Assembly (NCBI GenBank): GCA_022447225.1
Contig: JAKVAZ010000004.1
Span: forward strand, 124,001 to 188,000
Source of the DNA: Fuerstiella sp.
GTDB lineage: Bacteria > Planctomycetota > Planctomycetia > Planctomycetales > Planctomycetaceae
Direction: 5' to 3'
DNA: 64,000 nt
Shown here: positions 1 through 8,761 of the stretch, piece after piece
Layout of the letters: each line of letters starts with the position of its first letter
Position numbering within the stretch: position 1 is the first letter of the stretch
Translations under genes and position numbers: made by a program
Notes under the pieces: model-generated
What the model was told of the DNA's origin: nothing
The model's database searches: none
What the model saw: only the letters and a program-made list of their open reading frames with translations

Positions 1-846
1 CCACATTCCCGCAACTTCGTGATCGCTGAACCGCAACGTTAACCGCCGCAGCAGCCACCTTGCACGCCTGAAATCAGAGTCGCTGACCGCCTGGCTGATC
101 ATCGGAGCCAGCAGTATCCCCGTCAATTCAGACAATTGAGGATAAGTCGGATCTCTGTCGTATATCTGCTCTAACAATGCCAGTGCGGCAACCGGGCGGC
201 CTTCTTTAATATGCGACTGTGACTCCAGAAACAGTAGTCGATTAAACCGAGGCGAGGTTTCTTTCCAGTCAGGTACATACGCATCGAGCCGCTGCAGCAT
301 ATCGTAGGCTTTGTCCGTATCTCCTTCCTCAAGCAGCAAATCAATGCGTTCCAGCATCAGCTGCTCACTCCCGATAATATCAGCCACCTGATCCAGCTTG
401 ATCTGCCTGTTGGTAACCGTTCCGTCACGAAGGTCGACTGTCAGCAGTCCAAGTTGTTCAAAATGCAGATTTTCCCCGGCGGTTCGACGAGGCAGTGCAT
501 CCAGAGCATCTCTTTCTTCGATCAGACGCTGATATGTATTGGGGCGAGGTCCATCCAGCAGGCGACAATCAAGTACAAAGTTTTCTAGTTTCAGCACCAC
601 CCAGTCAAACCGTTCATTTTCCATCAGCTCTTCAAACGAGGGCGGTCGATTCATACTCTCCAGTGTCGGCAGTCCGTCCCGGTCAAGACGATTGTCTTCC
701 TGAGCCCATAACGGTGCGGTATTCAGAAACGCCAATACGCCACACAAAATCCCGGTAAAACCAAACAGTGCCCTCAGCAAAGCTGTGCTGCCGAAGGCCT
801 GCCGCCGGGAGGCTGGATAAAGATACTTTTGAATTCCGACGTACAT
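1..846 (-). CDS. Secreted helical-repeat protein, C-terminus cut by window edge
   Basis: I translated this by hand from an ATG at 846; the frame stays open for 282 codons to position 1, so the 3' part lies outside the window. The N-terminus has basic residues and then a hydrophobic stretch at about residues 22-48 ending in PLWAQ, which looks like a signal peptide with a late cleavage site. The mature part is acidic and helical, with TPR-like pairs such as LLEEGDTDKAYDMLQRLDAY and VAALALLEQIYDRDPTYPQL, suggesting an envelope protein with protein-protein contacts. It starts 81 bp downstream of the propeller gene on the same strand, so it is probably the last visible member of the ExbB/ExbD/kinase train. 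I do not recognise the family. Confidence 0.75.
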   Translation of the reverse strand, partial: MYVGIQKYLYPASRRQAFGSTALLRALFGFTGILCGVLAFLNTAPLWAQEDNRLDRDGLPTLESMNRPPSFEELMENERFDWVVLKLENFVLDCRLLDGPRPNTYQRLIEERDALDALPRRTAGENLHFEQLGLLTVDLRDGTVTNRQIKLDQVADIIGSEQLMLERIDLLLEEGDTDKAYDMLQRLDAYVPDWKETSPRFNRLLFLESQSHIKEGRPVAALALLEQIYDRDPTYPQLSELTGILLAPMISQAVSDSDFRRARWLLRRLTLRFSDHEVAGMW

Positions 847-927
847 TATTTTTATGTTAATTCACAGTTCTGATTGGGCAGGACGCTTCCGACCTTCGGT
901 GTCTCGGACATACCGATGTCCCCTGAA

Positions 928-3900
928 TCAATGACTGACCACGTCGTTCAGGGAATACAGACTTCCGTCAGCTCCCACCACAATGAAAGAAGAGCCAACG
1001 GCAACGGGACCTCGCTGAAGCCGCATATCCAGTTGGGTCGACTCTCCGACCGGCAAACCCGCAGCATCCAGATTCATCACCGTCCCGTCAGAAAATGCCG
1101 CAAGGAATCCGCCACTCGGCAGTGGCAACGGTGCATCAACAAATTGAGACGCATTTTTCGAAAATTTTCCGACAGAATTCAATTCAGCATTCAGTTCAAA
1201 AACCTCCACTTCATCATCACCGATCTCGACAAACAGACGATCTGCTGCAATCCGCAGCGGATGACTGACCGCCGCACCAAGGTCACGCTCCTGAACTTTC
1301 TGCAGCGTCGATGAATTGATCAACAGCAGTTGTCCGTCAGTCGTTGCGGCGCACAGATACTCGCCGGCTGCAACCGGAGGCAGATCTGTCTCACCGTCAA
1401 AGGAAGTGGAGGCAACTTCCGCAAGATGAGGTTCTGGACTCTCACGGTATTCAATCTGCACCATCCTGTTATCCGAGTTAATCGCGATCAGCTGCGTCTC
1501 ACTGATGGACGTCATGGACTTCCACGAGGCTTCCGCATTCAAATCCCGTGACACCTGATAGTCTTCGGACTTTTGCCGGGTGGCCGTTAGTGTCAGTCGG
1601 CCTGGTGAAGCCACCACCAGGCCGTCGGCCAGCGGCACAGGATCACATTCCAGGGATCCGGGAAGTTCCCGGTCCCAGTTTCTCTCCAGCTGACCTGTCG
1701 GAGTAAATGTCCACAGGGCCCGTTCACTGCCATAACACCAGGCAGCAAGTCGACCGTCCGGAAGCTCCGTACCGCCCACCGGATCACTGAGTCCCTCGGG
1801 AAGACGAAACGGGCTGAGCGATGTGGTGTGAAAACCTGATTCATCAATTTCGCTGACGGGAATCCGAAAGACGTTACCAAAATCACTCAGAGCAATCAGC
1901 GACCGTCCGGACGTCGACTGACCAACTGCCACCAGATTGGTACTCAGCACTGTCCGCCAGTCCCCCGTCATCGTATTGCGATTCACCCGCGTAAAAAACA
2001 CGGACGCGGAAAATGGTTTTGTCGTTGTCACCAGCAGACTCTCATCATCAATCTGCATCGGATACAGATGCTGGCCCCCGGCAACCACCGCTTCATCCAG
2101 CAGGACGGCCTGTGACGTAATACTAAAACGGCGCAAAGCCGTACTCGCCATCCACAGGTTGCCGCCTGGTCCGGCCGCAAGAAACGTGGAAGCAAAGACT
2201 GCGTTTTCCAGCTGGTTGGTCCCGATATCCGAAAGTGCATCGGTATCGGGTCGATCGGACACTCGAAAGGCTGTTAAACGCTGAGGTGTCGATGGAACAT
2301 AAAGCTGATCTCCCCGCAGTAGACACGGATCCCAAATCTGGCCGACAACACTGCGACTTTGACGTTCGACCAGTTTTCCATTTTCAGACAACGTCAAAGC
2401 CCGTATACGAGAATTGTCGACAGAATCATTTTCGCACAACAGAAACAGTTCCCCCATCGTCAATAACGGCGCGCCCACACTTCCTTCACCATACTCCAGC
2501 CAGGTAGCCGCGCGACATTCCAGCGGCTGCAGCGACAATGTGTAAACAAATGCGGTCCGCCCGGGGATCACAAGTGATGCCTTATCCCGGCTGACAGTTG
2601 GCGGTCCCTGCACCGGCTGACTGAACCGGACTCGTCTGACAGCCTGCCCCGTCGCGACAGCAACCTGCCACAAGTCTCCCGCTTCCGTAGTAATATAGAT
2701 CTGCTGGTTGAATATTAAAGGCGGACCGGACGCCGGTGATTCAATCGACTGTCTCCAGATCAATGTACTGTCTGTCTGTCGCACCAGCATCAGTTCGTTG
2801 CGTTCGCTGTGGAACAGCAGCAGCGCAGGTGACGAAGCATCGACCTTGGCCGGAGCAAACGGAGCCGGTCCTCCGATGTTACGTTTCCACACCGGTCTGC
2901 CGGTTTTTGAGTCCAGAGCAAAAACCACGTCGCCTCCTGAACCAAAAACGAGTTTCCCGTCGGAGACCAGACCGGACTGAGCCTGAGTCTGCAGATTGAG
3001 TGACAGCGAAGGCCGTTGATCGATATCCGCATCCAGTGGATACGCCTCTGCACCAAGATCTTCAGCAACCACTCTCTCAACTTCCGCAGCCTCAATCTCT
3101 GACAACACATCATTAAACTCCTGATCGTTCCTGATCACATCGAAACGATCAACTACCTCGGTGTACACGCCCAATGCACCGAACGTGTCTTCGGTCTCCA
3201 GCTTGTGACGAATTGACGCAAGTGAATTACTGAGACGGTCAGTTTTAAGAATGGCGGCTGCTGCGCTGCGCTGAAGACTTTCCAGCTCCTCACGCTTCTG
3301 AGGACTGACGCCACCACCTTTCTGCGTCAGCCGGTCCAGCATCACAAGAGTTGCTTCACTGGCATCCAGTGCCTCCTGGCTGGCCTTCTCCTTTGCCACC
3401 TGTGCGGCTGCACTGGTGATCTTCTTCGAGAATCGAATCAAATCGTCCTTTTGTTCAGCGAAGCCGCTGAAGTCACGGCATACATGAAAAAATTCATCCA
3501 GACACATCCGGGCCTGAATCACCGAATCAATACTGAACGAATTACCCTCGCTGTATTTCCGAACACGGGCAGAATGCAGGCCAATCAGAGCCGACTCTTT
3601 CGAAGTGCTGCCCGGATGAATTTCAAGGAATTGCCGAAACAGATCTTCTGCTTCGTTATAACTGGAATTCTGCAGTGCCTGCTGTGCCTGCTGCAGTCGA
3701 CGAGATTCACTTTCCGTCATTAACAGAAAATAAAATACGGCAGCAACGATCCCCAGGCCGAAAATGACGAAGCACATCCCAAGAACAAACGGTGAACGTG
3801 ACAATTTCTGTTCGCCGGGACGGGTCGGGCCACCGGCGATCTGATCATTCAGCTGAGACAAACGACCTCGTCGCAACTGGCGTTGAGCCCGCGAACGAAT

Positions 3901-4002
3901 TTCATCACGGCGATGTTCGACGGCTTCCGAAGCTGCCTGTGCAGAATCAGCCGCATCGTCCATGTACTCAACAGAATCGTCTTTCGACTTACGCTTCGAC
4001 AC
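928..4002 (-). CDS. Membrane-anchored TPR plus PQQ-type beta-propeller protein
   Basis: This 1024-residue protein has a charged cytoplasmic N-terminus (about 1-70), one transmembrane helix at about 71-95, a TPR-like helical pair just after it (about 103-135, with NEAEDLFRQFLEIHP), a helical stalk to about 330, and then a long beta-rich region with PQQ/BamB-like blade motifs such as VFALDSKTGRPVWKRNIGG. Positive charge before the helix suggests the propeller is outside the inner membrane. It lies 103 bp downstream of the kinase-ExbD gene on the same strand. PQQ-type propellers without a dehydrogenase context usually serve as binding scaffolds, as BamB does. I infer a periplasmic sensor or scaffold for the ExbB/ExbD complex; ligand unknown. 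Confidence 0.85.
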   Translation of the reverse strand: MSKRKSKDDSVEYMDDAADSAQAASEAVEHRRDEIRSRAQRQLRRGRLSQLNDQIAGGPTRPGEQKLSRSPFVLGMCFVIFGLGIVAAVFYFLLMTESESRRLQQAQQALQNSSYNEAEDLFRQFLEIHPGSTSKESALIGLHSARVRKYSEGNSFSIDSVIQARMCLDEFFHVCRDFSGFAEQKDDLIRFSKKITSAAAQVAKEKASQEALDASEATLVMLDRLTQKGGGVSPQKREELESLQRSAAAAILKTDRLSNSLASIRHKLETEDTFGALGVYTEVVDRFDVIRNDQEFNDVLSEIEAAEVERVVAEDLGAEAYPLDADIDQRPSLSLNLQTQAQSGLVSDGKLVFGSGGDVVFALDSKTGRPVWKRNIGGPAPFAPAKVDASSPALLLFHSERNELMLVRQTDSTLIWRQSIESPASGPPLIFNQQIYITTEAGDLWQVAVATGQAVRRVRFSQPVQGPPTVSRDKASLVIPGRTAFVYTLSLQPLECRAATWLEYGEGSVGAPLLTMGELFLLCENDSVDNSRIRALTLSENGKLVERQSRSVVGQIWDPCLLRGDQLYVPSTPQRLTAFRVSDRPDTDALSDIGTNQLENAVFASTFLAAGPGGNLWMASTALRRFSITSQAVLLDEAVVAGGQHLYPMQIDDESLLVTTTKPFSASVFFTRVNRNTMTGDWRTVLSTNLVAVGQSTSGRSLIALSDFGNVFRIPVSEIDESGFHTTSLSPFRLPEGLSDPVGGTELPDGRLAAWCYGSERALWTFTPTGQLERNWDRELPGSLECDPVPLADGLVVASPGRLTLTATRQKSEDYQVSRDLNAEASWKSMTSISETQLIAINSDNRMVQIEYRESPEPHLAEVASTSFDGETDLPPVAAGEYLCAATTDGQLLLINSSTLQKVQERDLGAAVSHPLRIAADRLFVEIGDDEVEVFELNAELNSVGKFSKNASQFVDAPLPLPSGGFLAAFSDGTVMNLDAAGLPVGESTQLDMRLQRGPVAVGSSFIVVGADGSLYSLNDVVSH

Positions 4003-4105
4003 GATTGTCGTTCCAGTTCATCCGAATGGGAATTCGTAGGCAATTATGCAATTGTGTCACCCTGAAATTCAGAACACTCAACCGCAGCAAAAAAAGTGTC
4101 CGGCA

Positions 4106-5629
4106 TTATTCCACCGTTCCGAAGACAGTACGAATCCGGCTGAAACCCGCCTGGGTTCCTGCATCGTTGACCCGAATTCGCATCTCGTGGCGAGAATCAG
4201 GATCAATTCGCAATTGCAAATCCAGATCTGCATCCTCCCTGTGTGCTGTCTCCAGCCTGCCCAGAATATCCTCGTACGTCTGAGCCTTTTCGTCACCGAT
4301 ATACACAACGTTGTCGTGTCCGATCTCAATCAGCAAGGAAGGATCGTCGGTATCATCAAGCGTCACTTCCACAGCTTCCTCAAGACGTGCCGGAGCAACA
4401 TCGAACTTCTTTTGCAGATCAAATGCAGCAGTAATCATGAAAAAAATTAACAGCAAAAACGTCACATCGACCATTGGTGTCAGGTCTGTTTCTTCAAATT
4501 CAGGACGACGCCGGCCCAGACCAATCTCATCGTCGTCGAGCTCTTCCCACGAAGGAAGACTGACCCACTGACGATTACCAAGCACCATGTCAGGTGCGCG
4601 ACGCCCGGATAACCTGCGATCCTTCGCCTTTTGCACATCGGTTGAGACAAATGAGCTACTAACCCTGGCGGGTGCGTTTTTTTTCTTTTCTGCAGGTACC
4701 GCACTCGACTCAGTAACGGCCTTACCCGTTATCTTCTCGATCTGAGACAACTCCGGCAGTCGCACCAGGTCCAGTGAACGCTTTTGCCTGACAGCGGTTT
4801 GCAGAATTTTGACGTCGTTCAGGATTGCCCCGGCTGTCTGATAACGCTGCGATCGTCTTTTCGCGATCATGCAGTGTACCATCCGACAGATAACGTCGGG
4901 CAGATCAGGATTTTCTTCGGAAAGAGGCGGAGCCATCGTCGTAATATGCTGAACCGCAATTCCGGTTGCCGTGTTACCCGTAAACGGAGTCCGATTACAC
5001 AACATCTGGTAACAGGTGATCCCAAAGGAGTAAATATCTGACCGCTGGTCAAGATCTTCTCCACGGACCTGCTCAGGGCTCATGTACAGCGGCGTCCCAA
5101 GTGTCGTACCCTCCAGTGTCAGTCCGCCCGGTTCTGACTTTTCCTGAAGTTGAGCCAGGCCAAAATCCGCGACCTTCACAACGCCGTTTTTATCTACGAG
5201 GACATTGTCCGGCTTGATATCCCGATGAACAATGCCTGCATTCCCCGCAGCAGCAAGGGCCGCTGCCATTTGCCTGATGACATGCAGTGCAACATGCAGT
5301 TCAGGTATGCCGTGGATCTTTAGAATCGAAGCAAGGTCCTTACCCCGAACATATTCCTGGGCAATAAAGTGATAATCCCCCTCATGCCCAATCGTATAAA
5401 CCTGCACAATATTCGCGTGACTGAGCGCAGCAGCGGTCATTGCTTCCTGGCGAAACCGTGAAACAACGCGTTCGCCTGATGAGTTCATCAGGGCCGGCTT
5501 GAGAACCTTCACCGCCACAGACCGTTCCAGCGTCGTTTGCTCCGCCAGATAAACGTCAGCCATCCCGCCACTGCCGATATGCTTCACCAGTCGGTATTCA
5601 CCAAATGTTTTTCCGACCAGATCTTTCAT
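4106..5629 (-). CDS. Ser/Thr protein kinase fused to ExbD/TolR domain
   Basis: This 507-residue protein begins with a complete Hanks-type kinase domain (about 12-280): glycine loop GSGGMADVY at 19-27, catalytic lysine in VAVKVLK (K41), HRDIKPDN at 135-142, DFG at 155-157, and the activation-segment end TPLYMSPEQ. All catalytic residues are present. A low-complexity linker (about 285-375) leads to an ExbD/TolR domain: DLTPMVDVTFLLLIFFMIT at about 382-400 contains the transmembrane Asp (D388) needed for proton-driven motion in ExbD and TolR, followed by a roughly 100-residue periplasmic domain. Expected topology is kinase inside, ExbD domain outside. It sits 206 bp downstream of a stand-alone exbD. 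The fusion is continuous in one frame, so it is not a prediction artefact. Substrates are unknown. Confidence 0.93.
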   Translation of the reverse strand: MKDLVGKTFGEYRLVKHIGSGGMADVYLAEQTTLERSVAVKVLKPALMNSSGERVVSRFRQEAMTAAALSHANIVQVYTIGHEGDYHFIAQEYVRGKDLASILKIHGIPELHVALHVIRQMAAALAAAGNAGIVHRDIKPDNVLVDKNGVVKVADFGLAQLQEKSEPGGLTLEGTTLGTPLYMSPEQVRGEDLDQRSDIYSFGITCYQMLCNRTPFTGNTATGIAVQHITTMAPPLSEENPDLPDVICRMVHCMIAKRRSQRYQTAGAILNDVKILQTAVRQKRSLDLVRLPELSQIEKITGKAVTESSAVPAEKKKNAPARVSSSFVSTDVQKAKDRRLSGRRAPDMVLGNRQWVSLPSWEELDDDEIGLGRRRPEFEETDLTPMVDVTFLLLIFFMITAAFDLQKKFDVAPARLEEAVEVTLDDTDDPSLLIEIGHDNVVYIGDEKAQTYEDILGRLETAHREDADLDLQLRIDPDSRHEMRIRVNDAGTQAGFSRIRTVFGTVE

Positions 5630-5836
5630 TGGAACATCAGACTTTCAGTCAGCATTGCAAACAGCCGAAAATGAGAGACACACCGTTTCACGCAGAAAAA
5701 AAACTACCCGGAACGTTCCGATGCAGCCTGATTTTTCTGCCCGAGCTCTTTCAAATTTTCAGACTTCCGCACAACATTCGGACGAAACCACGGCTATCCG
5801 GCACGGTCCTTACAAAAAACTTTGGTAACTGATTTG

Positions 5837-6298
5837 TTACAGATCACGCACCGCGTGATCGTAATCCACCTCGCCTTCTATCGAGTTAATAACGGATTCC
5901 ACTTCGCCGACAAACCCATTGCGTGCATCACGTCCGGCATAAATCATAATGTCCAGTTTGCCACCAACAGCCAGGTCTTCCAGTTCATCTGCCAGCTCGT
6001 CCAGACTCACTCGTCTCCCGTCGAACAACAGCCGGCTGTCATCTGAGATTACATCCGGAGACAAAATCTCAACGTTCAGGTACCCGTTGGCGTTGGCATT
6101 CTGTCCGGTCACAGCAGGTGGAATATCCTTGTCCGGAGTCGCCTGCATCGTGGATGTCACCATAAAAAAAATCAGCAGCAAAAAGGTGACGTCAATCATC
6201 GGAGTGATGTCGAGGTCACTGTCTGCTGTCCGCTTTTTTCTTCCGCCAATCCTGAATTCCGGAGACCGTCGCGGCATCCTTAATCTCCAATCCTCCAC
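5837..6298 (-). CDS. exbD: ExbD/TolR biopolymer transport protein
   Basis: This 153-residue protein has a basic cytoplasmic N-terminus, one transmembrane helix at about 33-50 with the family motif DITPMIDVTFLLLIFFM including the conserved membrane Asp (D36), and a periplasmic domain of about 100 residues. ExbD and TolR dimers sit inside an ExbB or TolQ pentamer and convert proton flow into movement of a periplasmic partner. The helix is nearly identical to the one in the kinase-ExbD fusion downstream, so both could compete for or co-occupy the same channel. It starts 35 bp after the exbB gene, as expected for co-transcription. Length is normal for the family. Confidence 0.93.
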   Translation of the reverse strand: MEDWRLRMPRRSPEFRIGGRKKRTADSDLDITPMIDVTFLLLIFFMVTSTMQATPDKDIPPAVTGQNANANGYLNVEILSPDVISDDSRLLFDGRRVSLDELADELEDLAVGGKLDIMIYAGRDARNGFVGEVESVINSIEGEVDYDHAVRDL

Positions 6299-6333
6299 CT
6301 GAAACTGTCAATGTTCAATACGGACGACACAAG

Positions 6334-7068
6334 TCACGACCGGGATTTCGGTCCGGAACTCAGACCGGCGCGAACCTGTGATGCTTCCAGATCGTCAACC
6401 ACGATCCCCATGATTTCATCGACCGAATCCTGCAGTCTGGCAATCCTGACATTGGCAAGATTCGTCATCACCACAATCGGAATGGCAATGGCAAGACCAC
6501 AGGCCGTCGTTAACAGTGCAAAGCTGATGTCGTCTGCCAGATCCGACGGCTCGGGTTTTGCCGAACCCGCGATCTCACGAAAGGCCCCGATCATACCAAC
6601 GACTGTGCCCAGCAGACCCAGCATCGGGGCAGACTTAACAATCGTATTGAGCCAAGCGAGTCTTCGGTCAAACTCTGACACAATTTCTCGCTCATAGAAC
6701 TCGCTCAGCAGCTGTCGAATCTTTCTTACCGGTTTATTTCGATTTTCAATCGCCACCATGACCAGCTGGGGAACCGCACGCGACCAAAGTTCAGGAGAGT
6801 CGCAGATTTCCGTAGCCGCGTCAAAATGATTTGACTCCAGGTGACCGCCAATATCTTCCAGAAACTGTTCAGCGGACTCACGTCCGGGAAAAGATTTCTG
6901 AGCCACTCGGCGCATCAGCACGATAATACAATAGACACCGTAAATAAAGGAAATCGCCAGCGCGCCGTAAATTGCGTAGCCCAGCCAGAGAAGAATGGGC
7001 GAAATATCAATCTGAGCCAGCAGTGCCGGCTGGACCTGAAATTGCATGTGAATGTATGTCCTGAGCAA
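6334..7068 (-). CDS. exbB: MotA/TolQ/ExbB proton channel family protein
   Basis: This 244-residue protein has three transmembrane helices at about 24-51, 144-163 and 184-205 with a cytoplasmic helical stretch between the first and second, the usual ExbB/TolQ layout. The family signature is visible in APMLGLLGTVVGMIGAFREI (about 147-166), followed by the third helix with LLTTACGLAIAIPIVV. ExbB pentamers form the stator through which protons drive ExbD. It begins 42 bp after the preceding membrane-anchored gene and lies 35 bp before exbD, so the three are very likely one transcript. Nothing distinguishes a TonB-like from a Tol-like role by sequence alone. Confidence 0.93.
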   Translation of the reverse strand: MLRTYIHMQFQVQPALLAQIDISPILLWLGYAIYGALAISFIYGVYCIIVLMRRVAQKSFPGRESAEQFLEDIGGHLESNHFDAATEICDSPELWSRAVPQLVMVAIENRNKPVRKIRQLLSEFYEREIVSEFDRRLAWLNTIVKSAPMLGLLGTVVGMIGAFREIAGSAKPEPSDLADDISFALLTTACGLAIAIPIVVMTNLANVRIARLQDSVDEIMGIVVDDLEASQVRAGLSSGPKSRS

Positions 7069-7110
7069 TCGTTGACAGCGTCCTGCATCGCGATTTTGTC
7101 AAGTCTGGTT

Positions 7111-8010
7111 TTATCGATACTTCTGGTCTGTGACAATGAACTGGTATGCGCCTGATTCTCCGACCACCCGAAATCGGGTGCGTCGAATTTTTTCTGCCGG
7201 CTGACCGGCGTGGTTCATTTCAAGCTGAAGCAACATCGCTTCGGTCTCAGAAGGATAAAAATGTAAAATCTGCCCGCTGGCAGCATCGGTAACACCAGCC
7301 TCTTCTAACAACTCTAAATCAGCCTGCACACGGTCGCCACCCTGCCAGCTCATGAACAAACGCTGTTCTCCTGAGGTAATACGCGTCTCTCGTTTGTCTT
7401 TGGTGCTACTGAAATTGCTGACGTAGATGATCCGAAGGTCCGGAATTACCACACCCAGCTCTATGCCGAAGAAATCCAACTGCTGTGCATACTCACTGAG
7501 ACTGCCGCTTTCAGAGAATTCAACATTCCATCGGTTTTCCTGGGGAATCGCGGTTGCTGTTCCTGCCCCTCCCAGTGGACTTCCGGTGCTGCCCACGGCA
7601 CTGCCAAGGCTTCCGCCCGAACTCTCATCACTGAAGTTATTGGGAAGTTCCAGCTGAGTCGCCGCACCGGCGGTGCTAATCATTCGCTCCACCACTTCTT
7701 CCAGCCTTGATTCCTGCTGGTCATTCGACAGGGAGGGATCGTCAGACAGGTCTTCCGGAATCTCAACTTCCAGGGAGTCAGTGTCGACGCCGTCATCCGT
7801 ATCGCTGATCGCCGGCATCATTTCGGTCTGCATCGTCGGCTGGCTGGGCAACAAATTGCTGAGCCAGATGGAAATCAGCACAATCACACTGCCAATAAGT
7901 ACCAGAGCAGCAGCAATCACCACCGAACTGGTGTGATCATACCTCGTCTCCCGCATCACTGGGATGCGACCGGAAACAAGACGTTCCTTACGATCAGGTA
8001 TGTTTGACAT
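7111..8010 (-). CDS. Membrane-anchored protein heading the ExbB/ExbD operon
   Basis: This 299-residue protein has a short basic cytoplasmic tail, one transmembrane helix at about 30-52, an acidic segment (about 65-100), a Gly/Ser-rich linker (about 125-150) and a folded beta-rich C-terminal domain (about 158-299). N-in topology with a flexible extracytoplasmic linker is the general shape of TonB and TolA, and it occupies their usual genomic position before exbB. I see no Pro-rich spacer or TonB C-terminal signature, so it is not a recognisable TonB. I infer it may be the periplasmic partner moved by the ExbB/ExbD motor. No Shine-Dalgarno site is evident before the ATG. The family is unrecognised. 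Confidence 0.8.
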   Translation of the reverse strand: MSNIPDRKERLVSGRIPVMRETRYDHTSSVVIAAALVLIGSVIVLISIWLSNLLPSQPTMQTEMMPAISDTDDGVDTDSLEVEIPEDLSDDPSLSNDQQESRLEEVVERMISTAGAATQLELPNNFSDESSGGSLGSAVGSTGSPLGGAGTATAIPQENRWNVEFSESGSLSEYAQQLDFFGIELGVVIPDLRIIYVSNFSSTKDKRETRITSGEQRLFMSWQGGDRVQADLELLEEAGVTDAASGQILHFYPSETEAMLLQLEMNHAGQPAEKIRRTRFRVVGESGAYQFIVTDQKYR

Positions 8011-8761
8011 TTGTCAATCCACTCGACCCGAACGCAGAAGGAATTCACCACCAGGGAGTACAGGCGACACTCCGGCAGCTGGCGCAGCAGACTCAATTGG
8101 AACCCGATTCTTGAAAATCGCAGTTTAAAATACTAGCCGCATGCGCCGCTTGTTTCAACAAATCGACAAACGCACCTCTACGCCTGTGAGGCGACGAATT
8201 CACACATCAATCACATGCAGGCAGCACTCAGACCACCGGCAACCTCTGGCAACAACCATTTGCCTGCGTACATAGTTCGACGCTCCATGGTCGCTCCCCA
8301 AAACGCCTCGAAACAATTCAATCAGATTCGATTTCTACCGGGTCAGCCAACCGGTACCAAGACTGGAGATTTGGATACGTCACCTGCTGCCGGTTCAAAG
8401 CTGCACCACTGATCTGTACCCAGTCAACCGTTCCATAAAAAGGAATCAGGGAACGATCACGACGGGTCTTCTGTCACTTCAATTCGTACACACTGCACAC
8501 CACTGTAGACAGCCACATGATTTCGTGCGGGCAGGACTACCGAAGTCAACAAACTCTGACAAAGTCCGCCGGAAACTTGATTAACTCAACAGTAGCCGGC
8601 AGAAGGCCGCGTTCCTACAGAAGCAGGGCATCACAGATCACCATGAAGTGACGTGAACGTATCGCATTACCCATACACGTCCGCTGACAAACCGGTAATG
8701 ACAATCAGCAACGCACAAGGCTGTTCAAAAATCCCACAGCCCTTGTGTGCATTGCAGACGC
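8011..8761. other. Intergenic region with likely operon promoter
   Basis: There is no convincing coding frame in these 751 bases. The region must contain the promoter of the minus-strand ExbB/ExbD/kinase train near its left end and the 3' end of the DUF1501 transcript at its right end. I could not identify a clear -35/-10 pair. The only structure I can support is the imperfect hairpin at 8714-8747. Confidence 0.6.
8714..8747 (-). terminator. Possible hairpin terminator after the DUF1501 gene
   Basis: The arm CACAAGGCTGT pairs with ACAGCCCTTGTG with one bulged base and an 11-base loop. It lies 15 bases past the stop codon of the minus-strand DUF1501 gene. There is no clear U-run on the minus strand after it, so it is at best a weak intrinsic terminator. 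Confidence 0.4.
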
